From contig JABUQX010141884.1 in assembly GCA_015478945.1 (NCBI GenBank), forward strand, positions 30,001 to 40,111: DNA of 10,111 nt, written 5' to 3'. The stretch comes from Trachelipus rathkii. Its lineage: Eukaryota > Arthropoda > Malacostraca > Isopoda > Trachelipodidae. The translations under genes and the position numbers were made by a program. Positions 1-6,725 of this stretch are shown in pieces. Below the pieces are notes generated by a model, which was not told the DNA's origin, did not search any database, and saw nothing but the letters and a program-made list of their open reading frames with translations. The first letter of the stretch is position 1. Each line of letters starts with the position of its first letter.

Positions 1-504
1 GCTAAAGAAGAATCTGAGAATAGACAGAGAGTCGAAGACAACAATTCATATAGGAAGAATAGGGAATCCTTCCATAAACCGAGATATGAGGATAGGAGAA
101 GAGAGGAGGCGAGGCCTACTAACACCTTTCGAAGGCAAAGAGAAGAGGTGAGACCAACTGGTACCTTTCGAAAGAGGAGAGAGGAGGTAAAGTCGGAGTA
201 CGTTCCACGAAAATATAAAGGGACTTTAAAGAGAATGACCGCTCAAGAATTGAGAGAGCTCGATGTTTGTTTCTTCTGTGAGACTGTGGGTCATTCTTCC
301 CGAGCCTGTCGTTGGGAGTTACCGTACTGCCGATTTTGCAAGGCTTATCACCGAAGGGGTTCTCAAGCTAGTTGTAGAGAAGCTCCTTCATGGAGGCCTA
401 ACCCCGAAGAAGAACTAATGTTCAACCCATTCAATAGTAAAATTGATATGGAGAAAGGTGTGAAGGCCAAGAAACAAATTATAACACAGATAGTGAGAGA
501 CTAG
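1..504 (+). pseudogene. Gag C-terminal part, nucleocapsid with CCHC zinc knuckle (partial)
   Basis: This frame is open from the first base to TAG at 502-504, so the start lies upstream of the window. The product is strongly basic and Arg/Glu-rich, as expected for a nucleocapsid that binds and packages element RNA. A canonical zinc knuckle C-x2-C-x4-H-x4-C has its ligands at 268, 277, 292 and 307. A second cluster follows at 328, 337, 349 and 373, but its spacing is C-x2-C-x3-H-x7-C. Residues before the knuckle form three 13-residue repeats (100-216). After the stop the same frame is stopped repeatedly up to 594, and coding character moves to another frame. The zinc knuckle makes the Gag call firm; the family comes from the pol downstream. 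Confidence 0.75.
100..216 (+). repeat. 39-bp tandem repeat in gag (three 13-residue units)
   Basis: Units lie at 100-138, 139-177 and 178-216, each beginning with codons for Arg-Glu-Glu. The first two share an identical ACCTTTCGAA core at 124 and 163, exactly 39 bp apart. The third keeps the REE start and then diverges. The period is a multiple of three, so copies can be gained or lost without breaking the frame. The repeats are charged and probably act as a flexible RNA-binding tail next to the zinc knuckle. Confidence 0.7.
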
Positions 505-548
505 GACCTTCTCAGTAGAAAAGAAGAGTATAGACCCCAGATGGGAAG

Positions 549-1183
549 GTAAAGAAGAACACAAGAAGTCTATGGCTGAAAGGCAAAGATTTAAATGAAG
601 AAAGGGAAGATAGAACTTTCGAGAGAGAACTTTCCCATCCAGAGGAAAGGATGGAGAAGGAAGGAAAGGGGCAAAGACAGGAAGAGAGTAAGAAGAAAAT
701 TTAAGAAAAAGAGAAATATGAAGTGGTTGGCAGGGAGGAAAACATTGAACCATCTTTCAAACTTGGACATCATTTTGTACCAGTCATTTTACCTTGCTCC
801 TCGGCGCAGTAATGAGGCCCAGAAGACATCTGTGCTTTTAGATAGGGGTGTGTGCATAAGCCTCACTTTAAACAGGTTAAGGGAATTAGAGAAGAAGGGG
901 TACAAAAAGTACCTCACTCCAAAAAACCGATCTTGTAGTGCAAGGAGTGAGGTGTGTCCAGGCTAATTGAGAGAGGTGCAGCTTTGTCCCTCCACCTGCA
1001 TAAAAAACAGTGCCTACTCTTTCAAGTGGAGCAGAGAAGTAAAAGGTTAGTTGGGATATACTGTTAGGTAATAACATTTTAGCCAATTTACCCATAAATC
1101 TAAATTTATTTTCTTCAAAGATGTCTATTAATGAAGATAAAGAGATAGATATTCCCGTCTTTGCCAAACACGGCCTTTATTGA
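549..1183 (+). pseudogene. Retroelement aspartic protease (broken, active site altered)
   Basis: The domain would cleave the Gag-Pol polyprotein. Fragments appear in three frames. Frame 3 from 549, with a stop at 702-704, carries a charged linker and what looks like the protease N-terminal strand before 811. Frame 1 (about 812-966) carries the active-site region, with the catalytic Asp codon at 841-843. Frame 3 again from 975 holds the flap-side strands, and frame 2 from about 1052 carries an ILG-like C-terminal motif (1058-1072) before TGA at 1181-1183. The Thr after the catalytic Asp, expected in the family's D-T/S-G triad, is Arg here (AGG at 844-846). At least three frame changes plus two stops make the domain inactive. 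The call rests on the triad-like site, the ILG-like motif and the position between zinc knuckle and RT. Confidence 0.6.
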
Positions 1184-2302
1184 GTTAGAGAATATTCCGA
1201 TGGGAATCTTAGACGAGTAAGAGACATCACTCTGTACAGTAAGTATCCGCCCAGGCCACAGGTACCTAGGGGGAAGAGAGTTATTAGGGATTTGAACCAA
1301 ATTTTTAGAGATTCGAACCAAACCCTTACTAAACAACCAGTTACAAGCGATTATTTTTCACAGGAAAGGAAGACAGCCCTGTCAGTCGCCCCAGCACCAG
1401 TTGCAAACGGGTATATTCCACAGGAAAGGAAGGCAGCCCTGTCAGTTGAGCCAGCACAAGTTGCGAATGGTCCCTTTCCACAGAAAAGGAAGGCAGCCCT
1501 GTCAGTCGACCCAGCACCAGTTGCGAACGGTCATTTCCCACAGAAAAGGGAGGCAGCCCTGTCAGTTAAACCTTCACATAGGCAATCCGTACCTAGAAGA
1601 AGGAAAGAAAGATTTGAATCAAATGGAGCAGCTCGAGTTCAGGCAGAACAGGTGACAAAGAAAATAGGGTCGGAGAAAGATAATCGGCCTCTCACTTATC
1701 ACCATGCTGAGAACCAGGGAGCTAGGCCGAAACATAAGCACATTCCTTATAATTTAAAGGAAAATTTGAGTCAATCGGGAAAGTTACAGATTTGAACGAG
1801 CCCTGACCATAACGAAGATGGCTATTTAACGCTCGATGAGGAAATTAAAATTGATTTAAGAGTGATTGAAAATACTGTTTTACCAGGTCAATCGTACGGA
1901 TACATAAAAGTGAGACCCGAAACTCAAGACAATTTTGAGCTAGAGCGGAAGTGTATAATGACACCAGCTGTATCATTGTATATCGCTAATACGGTCAGTC
2001 CTGTGAGAAATAACACAATTGTGCTCAATTATATCAATTTGAGTGACCAACAATTTTATTTGAAAAAAGGAGTGAATCTAGGAAACAGCTATCCAATAAT
2101 TAGCGAACCTATTGAAAGAAGCCCAGACATAAGCGAACACAAGCGAGTAGTGTCAGCCAATGTAGCCACATGCTCCAAAGGTCTCTCTAAGACAGAGCTA
2201 AGGCAGACAGAGAGATTATTGAAGAAAAGATGTCAAAAGAAGATGCTGAGAATAGCATTCTCGAGAAGCCAGAGTATTTGGAAGACTTACTCGAGCTTTT
2301 GA
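1184..2302 (+). pseudogene. Pol segment between protease and reverse transcriptase, with repeat insertion
   Basis: Frame 2 is open from 1184 to a TGA at 1793-1795 and again from 1796 to 2302. It is in the same frame as the protease C-terminus, so one polyprotein segment is interrupted only by the stops at 1181 and 1793. The first half is basic, low-complexity and dominated by a 20-residue tandem repeat. The second half (about 1862-2150) looks like the beta-rich spacer that follows the protease in many gypsy elements. Coding similarity passes to frame 1 between about 2220 and 2250, where an indel must lie; the last part of frame 2 is then a shadow. No catalytic motif is visible. ORF starts at 1292 and 1862 are merely in-frame codons, not real starts. 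Confidence 0.55.
1332..1580 (+). repeat. 60-bp tandem repeat (20-residue units) inside pol
   Basis: Three full units lie at 1361-1420, 1421-1480 and 1481-1540, with a partial fourth at 1541-1580 and a diverged half unit at 1332-1360. The period is exactly 60 bp. Each unit starts with codons for Gln-Glu/Lys-Arg and contains an Ala-Leu-Ser-Val core followed by a Pro/Ala-Val-Ala-Asn-Gly stretch. Units agree at most positions in both DNA and protein, and are better preserved than most of the surrounding pol. Confidence 0.9.
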
Positions 2303-2932
2303 TGGAATATCATGATGTACTGGCACTCGATGATGATACCGTCCCTGTCTGCCCGCTTCAGAAATTTGAGATTGAGTTACTCCCTGAAGTTATCACCGTA
2401 AGCAGCGCAGGTACCTCATCGTTACTTGCAGGACATAGATGATTTTACGGATGCGGCATTGAAGAAAGGATATATCAAGGCTTGTTACAGCCCACACTCT
2501 TCGCCATTACTAGTGGTCGCGAAGAAGAACAGCACACGCCCAAGAGTCTGTATCGATTACAGGTACCTCAACTCCCATAGCGTTCAAGACGTCTTTCCTC
2601 TGCCATCGATTGAAGAAATATTCACCTCGCTAGGGGGCAATACAGTGTTCACCAGTGTAGATCTTCTCGATGCTTATAACTCACTAGCCGTCGAGGAAGA
2701 AACGCAAAAGCTAATGGCGTTTAGGACTAGAAAAGGTTTATGGAATCCTCGTCTGATTGGGCATAAGAATGCGCCCTCCGTGTACGCTAGAGCAATGGTC
2801 ATCGCCTTAAATCATCTCTTAGGACCCGTTGCACAAGTCTATCTGGATGACGTACTAGTGTTGGGAAAGAACGTTACAGAACACTTCGAAAATTTGAGAA
2901 AAGTTCTTACCGCTTTTAGAAAAACTAATTGA
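2230..2932 (+). pseudogene. Ty3/gypsy reverse transcriptase (frameshifted)
   Basis: The enzyme copies element RNA into cDNA in the cytoplasmic particle. The N-terminal approach is in frame 1 (2230 to about 2400), with an acidic stretch. An indel near 2400-2426 moves the core to frame 2, open to TGA at 2930-2932. The core shows the RPRVCIDYRYLN-type motif (2540-2575), the first catalytic Asp in an FTSVDL context (Asp codon 2660-2662), and the YLDD box at 2840-2851. All three catalytic aspartates are therefore present. The conserved loop before Lys-Asn-Ala-Pro is altered: the usual Pro-Phe-Gly pattern is missing around 2745-2770. The length fits fingers and palm only; thumb sequence continues in another frame after 2932. 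The TTG at 2426 is not a real start. Confidence 0.9.
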
Positions 2933-2934
2933 AG

Positions 2935-3276
2935 TGCTTGTCCAAATGTATCTTCTACAATCATCAGTTTTGTGCTCAGGGTTTAAGAATAGGAGAAGAA
3001 ATGGGATTAGTCCAGACCCTGTGAAGGTGGAAACTATGAAAAGTTTTGTCCCTCCTACGAATGTGAAAGACACGAGTTTAGTGGGTTTCTTCTCCTATTT
3101 TCTTTTTAATAGAGAACTTCGCTGTCGTCCTTTTGGCCATTATATGATTTAATAAGAAAGATGTTTAACTTTCATATGGACGAAGAAACATCAAAAAGCA
3201 TTTGACACCCTGAAAGATAAGTTGGTGGTACAGCCACAGCTAACTTTCCCTGATTATAGCAAGGAATCTTCGTGAA
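2935..3276 (+). pseudogene. RT thumb/connection region (frameshifted)
   Basis: Frame 1 from 2935 continues the RT C-terminal side with a Cys-Leu-Ser-Lys-Cys start, typical of gypsy elements after the YLDD palm. Coding resemblance then moves to frame 3 around 3000, where a Pro-Asp-Pro-x-Lys-Val stretch (3012-3032) is followed by Phe-x-Pro-Pro-Thr-Asn (3045-3062), the usual landmark between palm and RNase H. A stop follows at 3150-3152. The same frame resumes with a Trp-Thr-x-x-x-Gln-x-Ala-Phe landmark at 3177-3203 and ends at TGA 3273-3275. These landmarks are conserved in Ty3/gypsy pol; no catalytic residue is expected here. Confidence 0.75.
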
Positions 3277-3631
3277 TACAGATGCTTGCGATTACGGAAT
3301 AGGGGGCGTGCTGTTTCTTCGGCAGATGATGGAGAAAGAGGCCCCCTCTCGTTTATTTCGCGCGTACTCCCGTGGAAGTGAAGAACTACGATACAATGAA
3401 AAGAGTGCTTAGCGTGGTGTTCTGCTTACTGCAAAGTTGGTGCCATCTACGGCTATAAATGTGTGTGGAATGATGGCCTCTTTGTTTTCATCGCCCCACC
3501 ATAATAAACAACAGACTGGTCGACTGGCTAGATGGAATTTGTTCGTTAACAGCTTCTCCCCACCATCACTTATAAGAAGGGAAAAACAAATATCCCACCG
3601 GAGCCCAACGTTTTCTTTATTAAAGGTGTAG
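3269..3631 (+). pseudogene. RNase H domain and C-terminal tether (broken)
   Basis: RNase H degrades the RNA strand of the RNA:DNA hybrid and generates the plus-strand primer. Frame 2 opens exactly where frame 3 stops. It gives a Thr-Asp-Ala motif (catalytic Asp codon 3281-3283) followed by a Gly-Ile-Gly-Gly-Val-Leu strand, the classical RNase H start. Frame 2 meets a TAG at 3410-3412 just after an Asn-Glu-Lys segment, then runs to 3631. Its last part shows Thr-Gly-Arg-Leu-Ala-Arg-Trp (about 3514-3534), the conserved tether that precedes integrase in gypsy elements. The strand between about 3420 and 3500 appears displaced by another indel. Confidence 0.75.
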
Positions 3632-3639
3632 ATAAGAAC

Positions 3640-4310
3640 AAAGGTGATTTACCTCGAACAGATTTTGTTCTGAGTAGGAAACTTTGCAAAGAACAGGAAA
3701 AGTGTCAAGGTTAGGTAAATTAGTGAAATGGGCAACGGGCAGAACCTATCCACATGCGTAAGGTGTCTTATATTTATGCATTTAACGTAAACATATGTCA
3801 TACAGATTTAGACGGTATGATATACAGCGATAGATCCACTGCCATGCTTCGCTGGGCAGTGAACATGGAGACAGTTAAGAACAGAAAGAGGTGGAAGAGT
3901 ATTTTCCTTCCCAAAATTAGTAAAAAACTATTGCCGCTGTGCATCATGCACGAACAGAGGATCAACTCACACCGAAATCAATAGACCGCCATGTGCTATT
4001 CTTACCAAAACGGCGCTGCGTTCATTCATCCCGAAGCAGTACTCTGACGTCAGAGGGTCTGCGCGCAATATATGTTGGTGTTACAGAGACATTATGGGGG
4101 CCACGTTGTGGAGTTAGTGCCTTACCGAACCAGGACAAGCAAAGAGTTTGCCCGAGCATTGCAAGAGAGGGTCATATGTGCGCTCCCCAACTTCTCGTGT
4201 CGGACAACGCCCTAGGTTCACAGGCCAGATGCAGGACATATAAAGAGCATGGAGGATAAAAAAGTAGAGATTTTGCGCCACCGAAACATCACCGACCGGA
4301 CTTGAAAGGA
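3640..4310 (+). pseudogene. Integrase N-terminal region and DDE catalytic core (heavily broken)
   Basis: Integrase inserts the cDNA into host DNA. The zinc-binding region is poorly preserved: frame 1 (3754-3984) has a Leu-Arg-Trp-Ala-Val-Asn-Met helix like that preceding the Cys pair, but the HHCC ligands are not all recognisable. The core is scattered over frames. Frame 1 from 4108 carries a Val-Glu-Leu-Val-Pro strand followed by a helix. Frame 3 carries Val-Ser-Asp-Asn-Ala at 4197-4211, whose Asp codon (4203-4205) is the expected second catalytic Asp. A Glu codon at 4304-4306, in a Leu-Glu-Arg context, lies about 34 codon-equivalents downstream, close to the D-D35-E spacing once indels are allowed for. 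The first catalytic Asp could not be placed with confidence. Confidence 0.7.
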
Positions 4311-4860
4311 ATAAATGCTGATATTGGTGCTTTCCCCTGCGACTGCTCATGAGAAAAGACAATCAGAACTGGTAAATACCTTAGTTTGCCCCAAAATCGC
4401 TATCAATTCCATATGATAATCCATCAGATTTACTCCTTACTTCTATGCATGGTTGCACATAAAGAGTCCCCTAGAGAGATGCTGACACTGTATCTTTGTG
4501 AATAAAAAACAAAAAGAAATGATTATCTCAGGCCAAGAATAACTATGGCGAAAGGGATCATTTACAAGAATTTGACAGAAAGTTGGAAGAAGAAACATGA
4601 AGACTTTGGGCGACAACATAAAAGCCAAGAAAAGAGGATTCCAAAAATCGGAGACATATTCGTAAAGTTGTCAGAAACCTCATAATAGTTTGCAAAGTTA
4701 TGTCCCCAGAAGTTTGAAGACATATTGTTCGATGTTTAAGAGGGATAAATAAATTAATGGTAATTTTCTTAAGTTCAGGCAAAACATTTCCTGTCCATGT
4801 GGACAACGCAAAAGTGATTCCCGCAGAAAAGATCACTGAGTCACAATTCGACTTCATGAA
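4311..4860 (+). pseudogene. Integrase C-terminal region including GPY/F-like domain remnant
   Basis: Frame-broken pieces continue the integrase. A Leu-x-x-Met-His-Gly landmark lies around 4430-4452, and a charged helix follows near 4530-4600 (Glu-Phe-Asp-Arg-Lys-Leu-Glu-Glu). A Lys-Leu-Ser-Glu-Thr stretch at about 4662-4680 precedes a Lys-Phe-Glu segment where the GPY/F module would sit. Frame 2 from 4757 then gives Leu-Ser-Ser-Gly-Lys-Thr-Phe and a His-Val-Asp-Asn-Ala-Lys landmark (4798-4815), which closes the integrase in many Ty3/gypsy elements. The diagnostic Gly-Pro-Tyr/Phe triplet itself is not intact. This region binds DNA or chromatin in relatives. The ATG at 4757 is internal. Confidence 0.65.
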
Positions 4861-5275
4861 CGATGAAGTTTGGAATCCCCAAGCGGTTAAAGAAATGTTA
4901 AGCTCCAATGAAGATGAAAAGGAAAGAATTGAAGAAGAGCCACCAGAAAGTGACCCAGAAGTCCATTCAGAAAGAGGAGATGATGAAATAGAAGAAGTAG
5001 ATGAGAAGATCATTCTCCTCCAACAGAACGAACACCTTCCCAATATTCTTTCCCAACTCCTCCACCACAACCAACTCAGTTTGGACTTAACTACTTCCCA
5101 ACTCCTCCACCACAACCAACTCGGTTGGAATACAACTCTTACTCAATTCCTCCACCACAACCAACGCAGATTGGAAACAACTCTTGATTATCAGACTCAT
5201 TACAACAGCCAGCTCCAGTGGAACCTGTAAGAGATAATAACAATATTGTCGAAGAAAAGAAGGGTATAATGCAAT
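4861..5275 (+). pseudogene. Pol C-terminal tail: acidic then proline-rich
   Basis: Frame 2 continues from the integrase into a strongly acidic stretch (about 4880-5010), rich in Glu and Asp. A frame change near 5010 passes to frame 1, which encodes a Ser/Thr/Pro-rich segment with three copies of a 15-residue repeat, meets TGA at 5185-5187, and continues to TAG at 5273-5275. I chose frame 1 over the longer frame 2 reading here because frame 1 gives repeated Phe-Pro-Thr-Pro-Pro-Pro-Gln-Pro-Thr units, while frame 2 gives an unstructured Leu/His mix. The function is unknown; such tails are probably disordered. Confidence 0.5.
5050..5184 (+). repeat. 45-bp tandem repeat (proline-rich 15-residue units)
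   Basis: Three units share the core CCTCCACCACAACCAAC, starting at 5059, 5104 and 5149, exactly 45 bp apart. In frame 1 each unit encodes a Pro-Pro-Pro-Gln-Pro-Thr core followed by an aromatic or Asn/Tyr spacer. The second unit matches the first closely and the third has diverged at its start. Confidence 0.9.
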
Positions 5276-5760
5276 AGGGTTGTGGAGAGAAGAAAGATAC
5301 AGCGATATAGTTTGCAGAAAGAGTACGTCCTGACAGTGAGTTTGCATGTTCTACCTAAGGTTCAGAGAAAAGAGTTTAGACCATCTTTATCCTCTATTCA
5401 GCAAGGTTTCATTAGAAGCCCCTAACGAAGAAATTCTTCAAAACCACCACGTAGAAGGCGAGTATAATAGACCTACAGCGGACCCTCAAAAAATTCCCTT
5501 CAGAAATCCATAATATCACAGAGATGCTTAATTACCCAAATTCCCCACATTGTGAAATCACCCCCTAAGAAATCTTCAGAGATGACCGAGGAAACAAGAT
5601 CCGTCTTACAGACCACATAACATGTTTACTGGCCCTAGACACCCAGGGATGAAGTAACCCAAACCAAGGATGAAGTAACCCACAACAAGCAGAGGTGAAC
5701 GACACCACGGAGACTATAGTGAAGACTCCTGTCCAACCTCCGCCTGTCAAATTGGATTTG
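5276..5760 (+). other. Decayed post-pol segment, no recognisable domain
   Basis: Short open stretches remain in two frames (one about 5350-5512, the other about 5380-5620). They are Pro-, Ser- and Arg-rich, like the preceding pol tail, so this may be more of the same disordered tail after further indels. A 15-bp direct repeat occurs here (5647-5661 and 5668-5682). I see no catalytic motif, signal peptide or membrane segment. Confidence 0.35.
5647..5682 (+). repeat. 15-bp direct repeat with 21-bp spacing
   Basis: GGATGAAGTAACCCA occurs identically at 5647-5661 and 5668-5682, with offset 21 bp (seven codons). It looks like a short local duplication in the decayed post-pol segment. Confidence 0.85.
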
Positions 5761-5829
5761 AATACAACAGTTAGAGGAAATAAAACATATTATTGATTCA
5801 TATCAATTTCTGTATATTTTTGTAGATTT

Positions 5830-5935
5830 AAGGAGAAATCCTTTAGTTTTTAGAAAAGATTCTATAGATTTAAGAAGATATTCTTCAGTTCCGAAGATAC
5901 TCTTTAGTTTTAAGAAGATATTTTTAATTTTAAGT
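5830..5935. repeat. Degenerate ~21-bp array of short hairpins
   Basis: Four successive small inverted repeats are spaced about 21 bp apart: AAGGA/TCCTT (5830-5843), TAGAA/TTCTA (5851-5864), GAAGA/TCTTC (5874-5886) and AAGA/TCTT (5894-5904). Loops are 3-4 nt. A fifth diverged AAGAAGATATTTTT unit follows near 5912. TTTAG-like spacers separate the units, so the array reads as a diverged tandem repeat. Confidence 0.55.
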
Positions 5936-5996
5936 TGATGACTTACATTTCGCATCGCATTTGTACAGTTTTTTTTATATTATTTTAAGAAAACCA

Positions 5997-6077
5997 CTAG
6001 TTTGGATTAGAAAAAAACTTAGATGGATTAAGAAGACGATCGTTATTAAATTAAGAATACCTAGTTGGGATTAGAAA
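5997..6077. repeat. 17-bp direct repeat, 64-bp spacing
   Basis: CTAGTTTGGATTAGAAA (5997-6013) recurs as CTAGTTGGGATTAGAAA (6061-6077), with one mismatch in 17 positions and an offset of exactly 64 bp. The intervening sequence is AT-rich with further GATTA words. It may be a two-copy diverged tandem repeat. Confidence 0.65.
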
Positions 6078-6307
6078 TCTTGCAAGTACACTAATTAGTT
6101 TTTAAATGATGATATGTTCAAAAGAACTCTAATTTTAGAATTTAGATATAAATTTTGATTTTTTTTACTGATCTAACACTTAGATTAGATAAGATTTTAG
6201 TCTAGATTAGTTTTATATTTCTGTCTAATTAGTTTAGATTTATCAGTTATATTTCTACTCATTTTTTTTATATGCAAAAGAAACTTTAAAGAATACGTTT
6301 CACTCCC

Positions 6308-6322
6308 AAAGGAAGGGGGGGA
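6308..6322 (+). promoter_or_regulatory. Polypurine tract, candidate plus-strand primer site
   Basis: AAAGGAAGGGGGGGA is a 15-base all-purine run with seven consecutive G, standing out sharply from the AT-rich surroundings and preceded by pyrimidines (CTCCC). In LTR retroelements an RNase H-resistant tract of this kind primes plus-strand DNA and ends directly at the 5' edge of the 3' LTR. If so, an LTR would begin at about 6322-6323 (ACAGCGC). A terminal TG is absent at that point, which is a caveat, although LTR ends vary among gypsy-like elements. Confidence 0.6.
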
Positions 6323-6470
6323 CAGCGCAATTTTTTAATATAAAAAATAGTATAAAAAAGAAAAAAAAAACTTTTCTATAAGAAAAAAAAATAAGAAACA
6401 AGTAACTGTAAATAATCCTAAGAACTTAATTAATTAGCTTTGTATTAAGAATTATTCATTAAACCCTAGC

Positions 6471-6480
6471 TTATAAAAAA
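6471..6480 (+). promoter_or_regulatory. TATA-like box
   Basis: TTATAAAAAA lies 246 bp before the env ATG and 149 bp after the polypurine tract. It could drive an LTR transcript or the env gene. The 11-mer CTTATAAAAAA recurs at 8717-8727. In DNA this AT-rich the match alone is weak. Confidence 0.3.
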
Positions 6481-6512
6481 TAAGTAACTAACTAGTAACT
6501 AAGTAAGTAAGT

Positions 6513-6518
6513 AATAAA
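6513..6518 (+). terminator. AATAAA polyadenylation signal candidate
   Basis: AATAAA lies 33 bp downstream of the TATA-like box within the putative LTR, a spacing compatible with a short R region. It is common by chance in AT-rich DNA, so the support is positional only. Confidence 0.25.
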
Positions 6519-6715
6519 AATTAAAATTCATAAGTATTCAATAGTATGTAACATTTGAATGTAAGACGTTAACTAACCAAGTTATAATTAAGTTAGCATT
6601 GCTTTGTTTTCACTAACCATTCATTTTTAACATTAAGATTTTATCAAGTATGATTAGGCGACCTTAACTATTTCAAAATACAAGGAAAGTATAAAGCATT
6701 TCAATACAGTTAAAA

Positions 6716-6723
6716 TATTTCAG
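6716..6723 (+). promoter_or_regulatory. Candidate 3' splice site just before env ATG
   Basis: TATTTCAG ends two bases before the env start codon at 6726. Errantivirus env is known to be made from a spliced message, so an acceptor here would fit. The upstream pyrimidine tract is weak and purine-interrupted, which lowers confidence. Confidence 0.3.
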
Positions 6724-6725
6724 AA

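Larger units (their letters stand above)
5761..6307. other. AT-rich non-coding stretch before the polypurine tract
   Basis: Base composition changes here from the mixed, purine-rich pol sequence to T- and A-rich DNA with frequent TTTAG, TTAGA and TTAAGA words. No frame stays open long enough to suggest a protein. It holds the hairpin array (5830-5935) and the 64-bp-spaced repeat (5997-6077). By position it could be a 3' untranslated or regulatory region between pol and the LTR, or an intron spliced out of an env message. Confidence 0.5.
6323..6720 (+). other. Putative 3' LTR-like segment (U3/R features)
   Basis: This AT-rich, non-coding stretch directly follows the polypurine tract. It contains an A-rich run (6349-6395), a TATA-like TTATAAAAAA (6471-6480) and an AATAAA (6513-6518), the order expected of U3, promoter and polyadenylation signal in a compact LTR. 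A TAAC/TAAG-rich simple stretch lies at 6481-6515. Against this, no second LTR copy is in the window to define the ends, and such AT-rich words arise by chance. The alternative is a plain pol-env spacer acting as leader or promoter for the env gene. Confidence 0.35.

Noticed and set aside
415..773. Minus-strand frames with Phe/Leu/Pro-rich, membrane-like products
   Set aside because: They are the complement of a purine-rich pol linker; the hydrophobicity is a composition effect, and sense-strand gag-pol explains the region.
1341..1541. Minus-strand frame with a repeated protein
   Set aside because: It is the antisense shadow of the 60-bp tandem repeat, whose sense frame is continuous with pol.
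1332..1580. CRISPR-like array
   Set aside because: Units are contiguous with no unique spacers, the array is in-frame coding, and the context is eukaryotic.
2230..2932. Non-LTR (LINE) reverse transcriptase
   Set aside because: The YLDD box, the tether motif, the RNase H-integrase order and the zinc-knuckle Gag all match Ty3/gypsy; no endonuclease domain is present.
4558..5115. Minus-strand 185-codon frame, Ser/Trp-rich
   Set aside because: It is antisense to the integrase C-terminal domain and the acidic pol tail, whose sense readings have recognisable landmarks.
5830..5935. Heat-shock element cluster (GAA/TTC inverted units)
   Set aside because: Spacing between GAA and TTC is 3-4 bases or irregular rather than the two bases required for adjacent heat-shock units.
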